This document shows positions 23,001 through 35,348 of a DNA stretch of 64,000 nt, piece after piece. The stretch's first letter is position 1. Every line of letters begins with the position of its first letter. The position numbers were made by a program, and so were the translations under genes. The DNA is from Gordius sp. MW1 (lineage: Eukaryota; Nematomorpha; Gordioida; Gordea; Gordiidae). Location of the stretch: contig OZ038526.1 in NCBI GenBank assembly GCA_964036665.1, positions 18,600,001-18,664,000 on the forward strand, given 5' to 3'. Below the pieces are notes generated by a model that saw nothing but the letters and a program-made list of their open reading frames with translations, did no database searches and was not told the origin of the DNA.

Positions 23001-26000
23001 TATCAGTGACCAAAGAAAATATTTTTTCAAATATGCTTTTACATATTCAAATTTAATGCTAAATACCAAAAAACTCAGAATTTTTAATACAAATGTGCAA
23101 GTGTAAGCCTAACATGCTAGCGCATTATGAAAAAAACGCGATTAGTATACGTTTTTGGGTCGAATCAGGAAAAAAAAGAAGGCCCCGTACTATACTGGTT
23201 CAATATAATAATTATGACGACGTTCTCCTACGCAGAAACATTCCAGAATTTTATAAAAATCTAATACATCGTTCAATCGTTAGCGGATTCTTGGTCATTT
23301 TAAGAACATGATTTCAACAATTAGATGCAAATATGTCTACAATTGTCAGTTTATTGTAACTTTAAAAAATTAATAGTACTCGGGTGTACCTAGGTCATCC
23401 TCGATGTGCTTCTGCGAGGGACCAAACCCGAAAGCCTCCTGCCAGTCGGGGAAGGTGGCGTTGGCCAAATTGGTGTCGCTATCGCCACGACCTTCATCCC
23501 CATTCATTTCGCTGTCTTGAACGGACTGTACGAGGGCATCCTTGGTATTACTATTATCCTCTGTTCCACCACCCTCCGCTATTGCACGCTGCTTCGTGTG
23601 TTGTTGCTGCTGCGGAGGGTACGTGGTGGCTAGTGATTGGTGATCGTGCAACCGGAGAGATGGTTGATCCAGGTGCGAGCACAACTTTTCAGCCGACAAG
23701 GCCCGCAAACTGTGAGGCTTAACTACTTCGGCGGGGGCTGGAGTCCGAGTCCCGGGCCTTTGGTCCGCGAAATCGGCGCCGCTCGACAGGTCGGCGCTGA
23801 GTACTTTGCGCTGGCCGTCGCGCAACAGTATTTGGTAGCGTTGCTGCTGCTGAGGTTGCTGAGGTGGTTTTGTTATGCCCCCTTCATGAAAGTTGTCCCC
23901 GTGATGATCTATCCTATGGTGACTGCCCGCCACAGATGATTCTGCCTTGCACCGTTGCGAAGTCGCTTCTTCAGTTGCCTCGAGGTTTTGATCGTACCCA
24001 TTGCCACCGGATAACTTATCTATGTGAATGCAAAATTTCCAAGCATAATAAAATATGTTTAACTAATTTGGTATCAACACAGTGTGATAACGTTTAAATC
24101 CAACCAATTCAAGACAACCATATTGCTGCTTTAACATACAAAACCCAAATTCAACATATACTTTTAACTAAAGTTAAAATGCGCGGCTGGAATTTGAAAC
24201 TTCGTTCACCGTCATATCAGCCTCATATCAACCAATTGATATTAAAGAAATGTAGCCTTAATCATTAAAACTAGTTTAATATCGAAGTATACTAGCACAA
24301 AAAAGACATATTATGGTGTAGAAATCAAAAAATGTGTGTACCTGTGTAGATTCCGCCAGTGATGTTTTTGATGTAATCCAAGATGTCTTCGGGAGCAGTG
24401 TCGGGGGCGCCTTCCCTAGAAATCTCCTTTAAACCTAGGTTGGCATCGGCCCTGCTGTAATCCTGATGCAAGTATTGGGATAAAAAGTGCGAAGAATCGT
24501 GTGATCCTCGGTAAGTATGCTGCTGTGATTGTTGGTGGTCGTAGCTTCCACCTTCACACATCCCCGGTCCACTCAAATGTCGCGTGTGACCCGGCCTTCG
24601 CGCGCTCGGACTTTAAAACATTAAAAAATTCAGAAAAAACTAAATACACGGCTATGTATGTGAGAAAATATTACGGAACGGCATATTATTTAAGTCATGG
24701 ACGTAGCAGGGGGGGGGTCTCTAAAACCCATACAAACTTATATATTTGGCTAAGATTTCAAAAAATTACCATTTAGCCCCTCCCTAGATCATTAATGTCC
24801 CCTCCCTAAACAAATATTGTCCCGCCTATACATCCTATCCTGGCTACGCCCATAAGGCTTTTGGCATCCTCGATTCCACAATTTAAAATAATAAGAGATA
24901 TCGTAGAGTCTTTTAAATGTATTCCAGAGCTCATTATTTTTATTAAAAATTCAGCCATCAAGAAAAATAGACGGCAATCCAAAACTCAGATGGTATATGG
25001 ATTATGACTAATCATTTGAGACTTCAAATTAAGTTAAGCACCTAATTTTACGTTGTAGAGTTAATATCAATACTATGTTAATCTCCGCGAAGGCGAGTGA
25101 TATTGATGACCATAAAAATTAGAGCCTAAATTTACACGAATGGCGGTAAGTCCTGCGTGCCGAAAGGCGCCGAGTCGTGGTGCGGTGGTTGTGCATGGCG
25201 CTCCTGGTATGGGTCGGGGGGCGGCACCACGGACCCTGCTAAAGCCTGTGGCTGACTCTCGTTAGGGTGCTCGGCGGCGGCAGCAGCTGCGGCAGCCATT
25301 TTTTTCTTGAAAATCAGTTCCATTTGCAAGGAGAGCGATTGGGAAATTTTCAACAGGGCTTCTTGCGACGCGATCTTGTCTTCGTCGACCGGCTTTGTTG
25401 GGTCCGGTTTACTTTTACTAGCCCGCACGTGCTTGGGATGAATCGCGTTGGAGTTACTGCGATGGATGAAAACAGAGGATAAAAGTTAAGCGATTACATT
25501 AAAACTGATGGGACCCCGTTCACTTTGCGATATGATCGAAGCGCAAATATATGGTGGTGGGAACGGGAAAAGTTTATCGACATTTTGCATTTCGAAATAT
25601 TAAATAATTTTTCCAGTACCAGCAAAACACTCTAAATAAAGCTAAAAATAGTGATTTGAATAGCAAAAAGGGGTTTATAAACTAAATTAAATTGAACATG
25701 TTCAGAACGACGTCCAAAAATGTCCGTTTTTATTTAAACGCCTCGGGGTCTCAGGGACAAACCCGGACCAACGGTATGGCAATTTACGAGCTAAAACGCG
25801 CGCAACATTTTGTGGAAGGTAAGGCCATTTCTACCCGTCCGAAAGATGGCCATTTTGGATGGGACGAGGCAATGCGGAGGTGACAGGGATAGAGGTCTGT
25901 TCGCTATTAGTATCGCTCAAGGTGTTGTAAGGTGGCGACATACACGGGGCCACTCCGACCTGGTTGTTGCAGGGGTTGTCGGTACAATTCAAAATGGCCG

Positions 26001-26484
26001 CCACCTGGTTAGGTGGAGGAGGGGAGGAGGACGGGGGTGGTGAGGCATTGTCCAGGAGGTCCACGTTGTTGGTGTAGTAGTAACGGGTGTTATTGTTTTC
26101 GATGAAGGGCCCGTTGTCGGGGAGGAGCGAAGGGAAAGAAGGTTTAGAAGGGTCGTTGGAAAAGGGGGGCGTGGAGAGCAGAGGGTCGGGGCAAGGCGGC
26201 CCTTCGCTGGTAGGATTGTTACTGGGGTAGTGTGTGATGGTCGTCATTGTTGCCTGCTGCTGACACGGATAATTGTTGCAGGATGGATGTTGTGGATTAG
26301 TGAGGGTTGAGGATTGATTTAAGGTTGGGCACGATGTTGTGGTAGTAGTGCTCGATGGGGTGGGATTGGTGCAGAGGGTCTGTTCGAGCAGTCTCATCTC
26401 GTATTCTTGATGACGACCGGCTTGCATCTCTTCCTTGGTAAAGCTTGCCCCCTCCTCACCCATCTCATGCAAGTACATACAATC
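20012..26484 (-). CDS. CNOT4: CNOT4 exons 8-14: finger end and long disordered C-terminus
   Basis: Exon 8 begins DCMYLHEMGEEGASFTKEEM, completing the CCCH finger and following conserved helix, then turns into Thr/Pro/Asn-rich sequence. Exon 9 has a short helix (ASQEALLKISQSLSLQMELI) and an Ala run. Exon 11 carries polyGln and ends in the conserved DWQEAFGFG block completed in exon 12. Exons 12-14 are low-complexity Ser/Asn/Gln/His/Gly, including MSQAQILARLQQMM. This tail has no clear counterpart in vertebrate CNOT4 but resembles the long tails of insect orthologs in composition. Confidence 0.8.
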
Positions 26485-27951
26485 CTGATTTGTGGTCAAC
26501 AGTTTTGCACAAAAGATTAATTTGATATAAAAGTTTTTGCATTTATGATTGTTAAATTTTCTAAAGCATGCCACTAGATAGACAATTTCTTTGCAATTTG
26601 TAGGTCAACTACATCATTTTATAAGAAATTTTAAAAATGTATCATTTAAAAACTTAATATAATACACATAAGAATATTGATTTAGAAGTTAGACTTAAGT
26701 TGAGATACGCAAAAACGATTGATGGAGGCATCTAATAAGTAGCAAATAAGGCATAATTGAAATAAAAATAGATTCACAATTAAATAACATGACAAAATTA
26801 GTTCAACATTAGGCATGATATTTGCAGGGCAATTCAAAAAAATATTTATTTGCTAAAATTTACAGTTTTAGGGCAAGAGGATCCTTTTAAAAAATGACTA
26901 CAATATTTAGTGGTCCCCAGAGATGACTTAATAATGCGACCATCCATGATATTATGTTGGGTGATATACTGAATGGCTCTTAATGCATCTTCCATTTTTA
27001 CATAAGTTATATAGGCACTGGCTGTTGGACCCTATTATAAAGTAAAATGTGTCACAACAAATTTAAAATACAATTTAAACAAAATGCACTTAAAAATTAT
27101 TACTATAAAATAAAGTCAGAATTGTACATGTAAAGATATTTAGATATTATAAACCATTTATTTTATAAATAACATCCAAAAATTACAAAAAAGAGGATAT
27201 AGTAAAAACTTAACCATAACAATAATTTAAAAAACAAAAAAATTACTCCAGATCCAGCATATGTTGTACTGGTATTTATAACAATCTTGTGAATTTTTCC
27301 AAAACGCCCAAAATATTCATGCTTCTTTAAAACTTCTGGATCTGCCAATTTTTGAGTTAAACCAACAATAAATACCAAATTCTTCTGAACAACCCTATTT
27401 TTTAGCATAACAATTTTTAATGCCACAACATATAATATATGATTATGTATCATACCACTTACCTAACTTGAGACAGTAATTTACGGCTTTCAGAAACTTT
27501 CTGTTTCTTTTGTATATCTTTCTGTCGTTTCTCATTTTTAATTTTTTGTAACCTATCAATTATTTGGAAATCTAATTTAATGTTACTCTTCAGCTGTTAA
27601 AGGCTTATACTCTGCAGGATCTTCTGGATATTGCTAAAATTTGATTAGACTATAAAACTTATAACCATCTACCTTTCTACAAGCCGGGCATAGACCATTT
27701 TCATTTGTCCTGATCCTATGCCAGCAAAACCTGCATATCTAAAAGATTTATTTTTTTTAAATTTATAAAAATTTCTTTTTATAAGTGTTAAATAAATCTT
27801 CCAAACCTGATAGCCACATGTACATGGGTAAAAATTAATATCATCCATTTCCAAAGGTTCCATGCAAAGAGGGCACTTCATTTAAAAAAGTTTAACAGCT
27901 AATAAATTAAATACAAACTTCTGATTGATCTGGAAACTTTTCTAGTGCCAT
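20012..27951 (-). CDS. CNOT4: CNOT4, CCR4-NOT complex E3 ubiquitin ligase (14 exons)
   Basis: Exons (minus, 5' to 3'): 27951-27919, 27875-27807, 27738-27673, 27633-27587, 27552-27463, 27394-27247, 27031-26864, 26484-25835, 25456-25136, 24610-24342, 24019-23390, 22990-22142, 22066-20966, 20730-20012. All phases agree and the sum is 5160 nt, 1719 residues. A C4C4 RING (CPLCMEPLEMDDINF...CPACR) occupies residues 12-55, an RRM starting RVVQKNLVFIVGL about 102-190, and a CCCH finger (C-x8-C-x4-C-x3-H) about 194-212. The conserved DWQEAFGFG...LGFDPYNESTKAL block spans exons 11-12. In other animals CNOT4 ubiquitylates targets on stalled ribosomes with UBE2D and binds NOT1. The protein is over twice the human length because of Asn/Gln/Ser/Pro-rich disorder. 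The first exon (MALEKFPDQSE) and the last donor are the weakest parts. Confidence 0.9.
24697..24853. mobile_element. 157-bp MITE in a CNOT4 intron
   Basis: ATGGACGTAGCAGG with a G run at 24697-24718 is inverted as CCTGGCTACGCCCAT at 24839-24853. It is a member of the GGGCGTAGCCAGG-ended family and lies wholly in intron 9 (24611-25135). Confidence 0.6.
26864..27552 (-). CDS. CNOT4: CNOT4 exons 5-7: coiled linker, RRM and start of CCCH finger
   Basis: Exon 5 (27463-27552) is the Lys/Gln/Glu-rich helix after the RING. Exon 6 (27247-27394) opens the RRM with NLVFIVGL (RNP2) and ends YAGSG. Exon 7 (26864-27031) continues GPTASAYITY (RNP1 region) to SLGTTKYCSHF, then the first two cysteines of the CCCH finger. 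Junction phases are 2, 2, 0 and 0. Confidence 0.88.
27587..27951 (-). CDS. CNOT4: CNOT4 exons 1-4: RING domain
   Basis: The eight zinc ligands are all cysteines, as in other CNOT4 proteins (CPLC, CTC, CRFC, CPAC). Introns here are 43, 68 and 39 nt, and the next is 34 nt (27553-27586). An ATG at 27881 also opens the frame (MKCPLC), but splicing AG at 27876-27877 to the 33-nt exon at 27919-27951 restores the E-CPLC junction seen in other animals, so I prefer the upstream start. Confidence 0.8.
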
Positions 27952-29211
27952 TTCTAGAGTAAAATTAAAATGGTCACTTTTAAATTTTAAAGTAATAGAA
28001 TGTCTTTTGTCATATTTAGAATGCTTCACGTTCTTATTATGATAAATCTTATATTTATAATACGGTTATGCTCTAAGTTGCGGTGAGTAACTTTGGTTTT
28101 TAAAAGTAATAAAGTACGCCTATGAAATCATACTTTGAACTATTAGAAAATTATAATAAGGTTACAAATTGCTAAAATATTGTAATATTTAAGGTTTTTA
28201 TATAATGATTTCGATAAATCAATCCAATAAATAGCATTTAATTTAAATAAATTATTTTATTTGAATAGTTTAGGTAGTTATTACAAGCTATAAAATATAT
28301 TTCACTTGACAAATTAATAGTCAAATGTAGTTGAATTTCTTTTCTTTCTAAATCTGAACATTTTGTCATTCACTATTGCTCCGACCAATATAAAAAATCT
28401 TTACAATGAAGGTTAACCTGATAGTTACACCTACTCAATTTATTTTTCTTAACCTTTGTTTATGTTTAAGAAAAATATTATTAAAGGGAAATAAATTAAA
28501 AGTTACCATTTTAAAACTCGTAGGATAAGTAATGAATATATTTGTTTAACGAAAATTATCGAAAATTGGATTGGTAAATTATAGTGAATAAGGGAGAAAT
28601 TTGCTGATGATCAGGCGCATTGTAATTAAAATATTTAGCCCCTCTACCCTGTAAAAACTGAGAATCACCTGAAGCAAATTGGATAATAATCTAAGCATTT
28701 TGGTAGGCGATAACATGCTAAAGGAAATTTTAATTAAAACCCGTTTTCTGTGCTATAATAACCACCATTTAAATAGCGGTGGGCCATATTTTTTAATAAA
28801 CTTTATTAATTTGTAGGTCAAAACCCAGTTCTGACATATTGTAAGAGCGGTAGTTGTAAATTTATTGATCCTTATGCTAGTATCCAGACACACCAATACC
28901 CACTTTTTTGTAGCGTTATGATAACAATCTGTTAAGAAGTGATATTGTCTTTCCATTGATTAAAGTGTTTTGAGAAGATAATACTCTAACACTTTAAAAT
29001 CAAGCACATTAATTACTAAACCCTATTTCATATTATTCTGAAAAAGTTATAAATTATTTGCACATTTACAAATGGAAAACATCGTTTAATTATCACGAAG
29101 TTGCAAAATTAACAATTATTCCCTGTGCTTCATGATAAATGTGTTGCAGGATCTTTTATTTTTTGACTGCGTTCTCTCTTGGTTAAATTATTAAAGGCTG
29201 ACTTGAAATAG
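27952..29211. other. upstream region of CNOT4, nothing recognised
   Basis: AT-rich and non-coding as far as I can see. It presumably contains the CNOT4 promoter and 5' UTR. TTTTACTCTAG at 27955-27965 (minus) could be a 5' UTR acceptor. Confidence 0.3.
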
Positions 29212-29760
29212 ATATATTTTGGTGCTTGACTTCATTAACATACCGCTACCTGAGAATTGGAGTGCTCTATCTGCAATTTTCGACAATTTTAAAGTAAAAG
29301 TGCTATTCGCTAGATTTTTTTATGTTTTATCATAAACTTGTTAAAAAATGTAGAAAAATATTTTTTGGCTTCGCTATTAAGTTCTTATTTCGCTTAAATC
29401 GCGAATATCAATATTTTTTAGAAATTGGTTTGCTCTATCTGCAACTACCCAATCGCAATGGCTGGTGCCCTATCAACTCGCCGAAAACAATCTCGCCGAA
29501 AAATAATGTCTCCCAGCTAAAAAAAGGCCCCCAAGCTTATTAACCCTAACCCATCAATCACAAATTTGGGGACATTTTTTAGCTGGGGGACATTATTTTC
29601 GGCGAGATTGTTTTCGGCGAGTTGACGGGCCACCGCAAGGGCTCACTTAATCAGGTGAATAAATCGTCTGCTTTTAAATATTAATTCGAATAATATCTCT
29701 AAGTTACTTTTCACATTGTGGTATGTCAAACATTAATAAAATAAGAACTATTTCCGCTTC
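29212..29760. repeat. dispersed repeat, copy 2
   Basis: Homologous to 690-1012 (TTGCTCTATCTGCA, TCGTCTGCTTTTAAAT, GTGGTATGTCAAACATTAA). It is interrupted by the palindromic MITE at 29467-29633. Confidence 0.6.
29467..29633. mobile_element. palindromic MITE
   Basis: About 50-bp inverted ends: CTATCAACTCGCCGAAAACA at the left and its inverse, with few changes, at the right, separated by about 60 bp. The copy of the host repeat at 690-1012 lacks it. Left- and right-end fragments of the same family occur at 38171 and 42606. Confidence 0.75.
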
Positions 29761-29997
29761 TGTTCAAAATAACGACCGTTCATAATACTGACAACCAATC
29801 AAATTCATAGACAATTTCGCAATCGAAATTTATATAATATGTCACATATCTTAAGTAAACAACCAATCATTATAACGTTGATTTTAACGTTTATTTTAAA
29901 ATTTTACCATATCACAAAGTGCAATCAATATTTTCATTTATTATTCATGCCTACAAGTGCAATTTCATTTATTTTCAAATTTATATTATATAGGCCA

Positions 29998-30690
29998 GAA
30001 TGATCACCCATCTATCTCTGCATCTAATCAACTGCTGCTTCGAGCCTTAATTGTGCAGGGACAGCCACAAAGTATTGTATTGCTGCATTTGTTCTAATCT
30101 TTTTTTAGATCAGCAGATTGCTAGTCATAATACACTAAGAAGCCAGTCATTAGGTGTTTCAACCAACTATCCGAGAATACTGCCTACAGTTTTAGTTAGG
30201 CAAGAACAGCCATAAAGTATTGTATTGCTGAATTTGTTCTAATCTTTTTTTAGATCAGCAGATTGCTAGTCATAATACACTAAGAAGCCAGTCAATAAGT
30301 GTTTCAACCAACTATCCTAGAATACTGCCTACAGTTTTAGTTAGGCAAGAACAGCCACAAAGTATTGTATTGCTACATTTGTTCTAATCTTTTTTTAGAT
30401 CAGCAGATTGCTAGTCATAATACACTAAGAAGCCAGTCATTAGGTGTTTCAACCAACTATCCGAGAATGTTGCCTAGAGTTTTAGTTAGGCAAGAACAGC
30501 CATAAAGTATTGTATTGTTTAATTTTTGTATTTTTTTCAGCAAAGTGTGGCCACTCCTAATACACAAATTAGCCATTTTATACCTACTGATAATCCACAA
30601 ATTATGGATGTTACCAACAAATGGACAGAGGTATTTTTTGATATTTATACTACCTAGTTTTTTATTTATTTCATTATCTTCACAAAATAT
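29998..30690 (+). repeat. 145-bp tandem units resembling duplicated exons
   Basis: Three units of exactly 145 bp occur, with CTAGTCATAATAC at 30121, 30266 and 30411. Each has a T7 tract ending TTTAG or ATCAG, then an open stretch, with candidate donors GTTTTAG or GTATTG. A diverged fourth unit starts after TTTTTTTCAG at 30540 and ends GAG/GTATTT near 30630. Its translation (QSVATPNTQISHF) resembles the repeat peptide (QIASHNTLRSQS). One reading gives 75-nt phase-0 exons with no stop. Another gives 108-nt phase-1 exons, two of which contain TAA. I cannot tie them to a gene. Confidence 0.45.
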
Positions 30691-31569
30691 GTATTTATAT
30701 CTAAGATTCAACTAATTTATATTTATTAATCTAGTGGCTTCCCCAGAATATCTTAGGCCCCAAAAAGGAGGATTAATCTTGTATTACTCCTCATACCTAT
30801 ATATGACAAGTCAAAAGAGGCCCAACAAATCTTATTACAAATGTTTTACTGCCTCTTGCCCTTCAACAGCTTCAGAGTCTATGGCATATTATTAATTTAT
30901 TATAAATTTGTTTAGTGTTTCTTATTTCTTGAAATTAAGTTTGGTAAAAAATAAAATTTTTCACATTTTTAAAAAGTTATTGATAGTTACCAGATTTTCA
31001 CAACCAGCTATAACATTTTCTAATTAGATCTTTTTAAAACAAGAACAAGATTTTAAAGCATTTTTTTCTAGGCTCTTTTGTAAGCATTAAATGTAAAAAT
31101 TGGGGTAAGAGTTTCATCCATCAATCATCTTATATATCAATATAACAGTACATCAATAAGTAAACATTAGTTGAGGTGGATAAAAATAAAATAGATATAG
31201 TTAGTGATTCAGGTATAAATAAATTTGCTTTAAAATAATAGCAAAAACTAAATACAAAAGCTTATCTCATCACATGCACATTGATACTAATCATATTTAG
31301 TAATGATCCCTTTACAATCTTTAAGGATCTAATTAAGTTATATAGCATCATAAATTGTATGTATGATTTCTATTTAATCTAATGGCTAAAGAGATTGCCC
31401 TCTTAAAATTTAATATGTTTTCTATTAAAGTACAAAAAAAACTTTAGCAAATCTCTTATATGTTTAAGCTGAGATTATCCTCTCAAATATCAATTATCAT
31501 TCTAAATATTCCATTAATCAACTTGTAAACAAGAATCTAAAGGCATGATATAGCACTCGGATGATATCC
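30691..31569. other. AT-rich stretch, nothing recognised
   Basis: No repeats or coding signal noticed. Confidence 0.35.
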
Positions 31570-32090
31570 TTTATATAATAAATTTATTATATATTGCTTA
31601 ATTATACACCACCCTATACCAAACTACGTATATTAGTTATATAATTTAGTATTTAATATATTGAGTATGTATAAATTGCTTTTATATTACTACATATATT
31701 TTATTATATACACTTAATTATATACGACCCTTTACCAGACTAACTTGTATTTATTAATTATATAATCTAGTATTGAATATATTAAGTATGTATAAATTGC
31801 TTTTATATAATTACATATATTTATTATATTAACTATATACTACCCTATAACAAACTAATTTGAATTTTCTAATTATATAATTTAGTATTTAATATATTAA
31901 GTATGTATGAATTGCTTTTAAATAATTACATATATAATATTATATACACTTAATTATATACCACCCTATACCAAATAATTTGTATTTATTAATTATATAA
32001 TTTAGTGTATAATATATTATATTAAATATGTAGTAATTGCTTATATATAATTCTATATATACTATTATATACAATTATTTGTTTAAACAT
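31570..32090. repeat. AT-rich tandem repeat, ~4 copies of ~120 bp
   Basis: ACCACCCTATACC and variants recur near 31606, 31727, 31848 and 31961. Each is followed by TTAATTATATAATTTAGTAT and GTATGTATAAATTGCTTTTA. Copies are diverged. Confidence 0.7.
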
Positions 32091-33159
32091 ATGTTCATAT
32101 ATTTTTTGCTAATTTTGATTGTAGATTTAATGTCTAATTTGTAAAGCTGTCAGTATTTTGAACTGTCGTTATTTTGAACATGATTCACTATTTCGGATAA
32201 AAATAGGTAAAATTAAATAAAAAATACAGCCATAACTTTTACAATAGTTCTAAGGGCCTAAATAGAAATTGATAATGAATTTGCAAGACAAAATCAAATG
32301 AAACTATGGCTAGGAAAAGAAAATTTTTAAGAGAGAAAGAAAAAGAGTATGTTAAAATCTTTCAAAAAGTGTTAAGGAATAATTAAGGATTGTAAAAATG
32401 CAAAAAATAAATGATCAAGAACAGATGGAAATATATAGAAGATTCTAGGAAATGCTTGATTCAAAAAAAGGCTTGTATTATAGCAAATTTATAGTATGCC
32501 TGCCGAGTCAAAGAAGGCAATTAGTTTTCCGGAAAACATATACATTCCAATATTATTTTGAACAAAAAATGATAGAATAAGAGTTTTCAATTATTTTGTA
32601 TCTGTATATAACTTATATTATAATATAATTAATAAATTGTCTAAAACTAGCCTTGGTATAATAATGCTTTTCAAAGAGGTAGCATTTATATGTAAGAAAA
32701 ATAATATTAACCCTTGTATAAAATTAACCCCGGTTAGGGTGTCAGAGCTTAATAAAGGATATTAATCATGAATGTATTAGAAATTTAATTATTTACATTT
32801 ATCACCTAATAAGTTTTTTATTTTGATAAATTTTGCCGCGTAAAATTGTTTTAAAATTATAAAAAATTTAAGTTATTGGCTTAATATAGTCATAATAATA
32901 AATAACTAGTTTTATAATCTCATATTTATTTTATTATTAAAGGTTATATGTCATGATTTTATTTTTAATGTCTACAGAATCGTAAAACTTGTCGTTAAAA
33001 ATGCAGATATAGAGCAAAGTAGCTAAACAAAATTGTAATAAATAAATTAAAAAAATCCATCTTTTATTGATAAAAGACATAAAATCCCAATTTTGGGCTA
33101 AAATATTACAGTTGTTAATAGTCTACACTATTTAAATTAATTTCAAGCCATATGAATAA
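32091..33159. other. AT-rich stretch, nothing recognised
   Basis: No gene or repeat structure that I could support. Confidence 0.35.
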
Positions 33160-33569
33160 AACTCGGGCCTTCAGCCCTCGTGGGAAGGGGGAGGGGAGAA
33201 GGAAGGGGGGAAGGGAAGGGGGGACGACTCATCTATACTTCGTTTAAATGTATCATATTTGCTATGCAATTTATGGGCGAGAAAGGTGGGAAGGGGCGAG
33301 AATGTCTATAGGGGGGGGGGTATTAAATGCCTGATGATTAATTAATTATTTATACAAATTTTCCATTTATAGGCAAAATGTAATATAGGCAAGGGTTAGG
33401 GTTAGATTTAGTGTTTGCATCTAGTTGCGTATTACATTAGTTTTTATGGCCTTTAGTGATTATGGGTCTAACAAACATTATATTATAAAACATCACAATG
33501 TTAAAAATTTGCAGAATTGTTGGGAGAAATTTTTAGTTGAATTTGAACAATTTTTAATTAAAAAAATGA

Positions 33570-35340
33570 AAAATTTGGCCAATGATCATTTTTTCTCCAT
33601 TGGTCAGTACCAACAGATACTCTATAAGTCAATGATAGCCAAAAAACGGAAAAAAATTTTGATGCTTACCTTGGCCAATGGTCATTTTTTCCCATTGGTC
33701 AGCAGCCAGCACACGGTAAAAGTGGATATAAATTCATAAGAGTAAAAAAAACGAAAAAAAAATTTTTGAATCACATTTTGGCCAATGGTCATTTTTTTCC
33801 ATTGGTCAGCAGCCAGGACACGGTAAAAGTGGATATAAATTCATAATAGTCAAAAAAAAACGAAAAAAAAATTTTCGAATCACATTTTGGCCAATGGTCA
33901 TTTTATTCCATTGGTCAGCAGCCAGCGGACGGCCAAAAAGTCATAATAGCAATGGTAGGAACAGGAACCATAATAGTAAAAAAAAACGAAAAAAATAATT
34001 TCGATTCACATTTTGGCCAATGGTCATTTTTTCCATCGGTCAGGAGCCAGCGGACGGCCAAAAAGTCATAATAGCAATGGTAGTAACAGGAACAATCATA
34101 ATAGTCAAAAAAACGAAAAAATAACCTCGGATTCACATTTTGGCCATTGGTCATTTTTTTCATTGGTCAGCAGCCAGCGGACGGCCAAAAAGTCTTATTA
34201 TCACTGATAGTAACAAGAACAATCATAAGAGGCAAAAAAAACTCCGGGATTCTAACCCAAAAACTAGTTAAATTGCATAGCAATTAAAAGTAAACGACTT
34301 TTATTCATGTTTATTATATAATAAAATGAAACAATAATAGAACAAGCGGACGGCCAAAAAGTTATAATAGCAATGGTAGGAACAGGAACAATCATAATAG
34401 TCAAAAAAACGAAAAAAATAATTTCGATTCACATTTTGGCCAATGGTCATTTTTTCCATCGGTCAGGAGCCAGCGGACGGCCAAAAAGTCATAATAGCAA
34501 TGGTAGTAACAGGAACAATCATAATAGTCAAAAAAACGAAAAAATAACCTCGGATTCACATTTATTGGTCATTTTTTTCATTGGTCAGCAGCCAGCGGAC
34601 GGCCAAAAAGTCTTATTATCACTGATAGTAACAAGAACAATCATAAGAGGCAAAAAAAACTCCGGGATTCTAACCCAAAAACTAGTTAAATTGCATAGCA
34701 ATTAAAAGTAAACGACTTTTATTCATGTTTATTATATAATAAAATGAAACAATAATAGAACAAGCGGACGGCCAAAAAGTCATAATAGCAATGGTAGGAA
34801 CAGGAACAATCATAATAGTCAAAAAAACGAAAAAAATAATTTCGATTCACATTTTGGCCAATGGTCATTTTTTCCATCGGTCAGGAGCCAGCGGACGGCC
34901 AAAAAGTCATAATAGCAATGGTAGTAACAGGAACAATCATAATAGTCAAAAAAACGAAAAAATAACCTCGGATTCACATTTTGGCCATTGGTCATTTTTT
35001 TCATTGGTCAGCAGCCAGCGGACGGCCAAAAAGTCTTATTATCACTGATAGTAACAAGAACAATCATAAGAGGCAAAAAAAACTCCGGGATTCTAACCCC
35101 AAAACTAGTTAAATTGCATAGCAATTAAAAGTAAACGACTTTTATTCATGTTTATTATATAATAAAATGAAACAATAATAGAACAAGCGGACGGCCAAAA
35201 AGTCATAATAGCAATGGTAGGAACAGGAACAATCATAATAGTCAAAAAAACGAAAAAAATAATTTTGATTCACATTTTGGTCAATGGTCATTTTTTCCAT
35301 CGGTCAGGAGCCAGCGGACGAGCAAAAAAGTCATAATAGC
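33570..35340. repeat. satellite-like array, ~110-125-bp units with ~420-bp higher-order repeat
   Basis: TTGGCCAATGGTCATTTTTT occurs near 33576, 33671, 33778, 33887, 34013, 34436, 34855 and 35276 (last two slightly altered). From 34013 the array repeats in blocks of 419-422 bp that include a deleted unit and ACTAGTTAAATTGCATAGCA. Each unit can fold through CCAATG and CATTGG. Frames inside repeat the peptide KSHNSNGSNRNNHNSQ and are not genes. Confidence 0.85.
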
Positions 35341-35348
35341 AATGGTAG

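Noticed and set aside
21675-23939. Long plus-strand frames opposite CNOT4
   Set aside because: Shadows of the GC-richer CNOT4 exons; they cross splice sites and show no domain.
30053-30520. CRISPR-like spaced repeats
   Set aside because: Units are contiguous 145-bp repeats with no unique spacers, in a eukaryotic genome.
33395-33412. GGGTTAGGGTTAG, telomere-like
   Set aside because: Only two units, part of the tandem-repeat element, and inverted in its other copy.
33425-35048. Frames with repeated KSHNSNGSNRNN peptide (also 41611-42197)
   Set aside because: Translation of the tandem repeat; both strands are open and the same frames recur in every unit.
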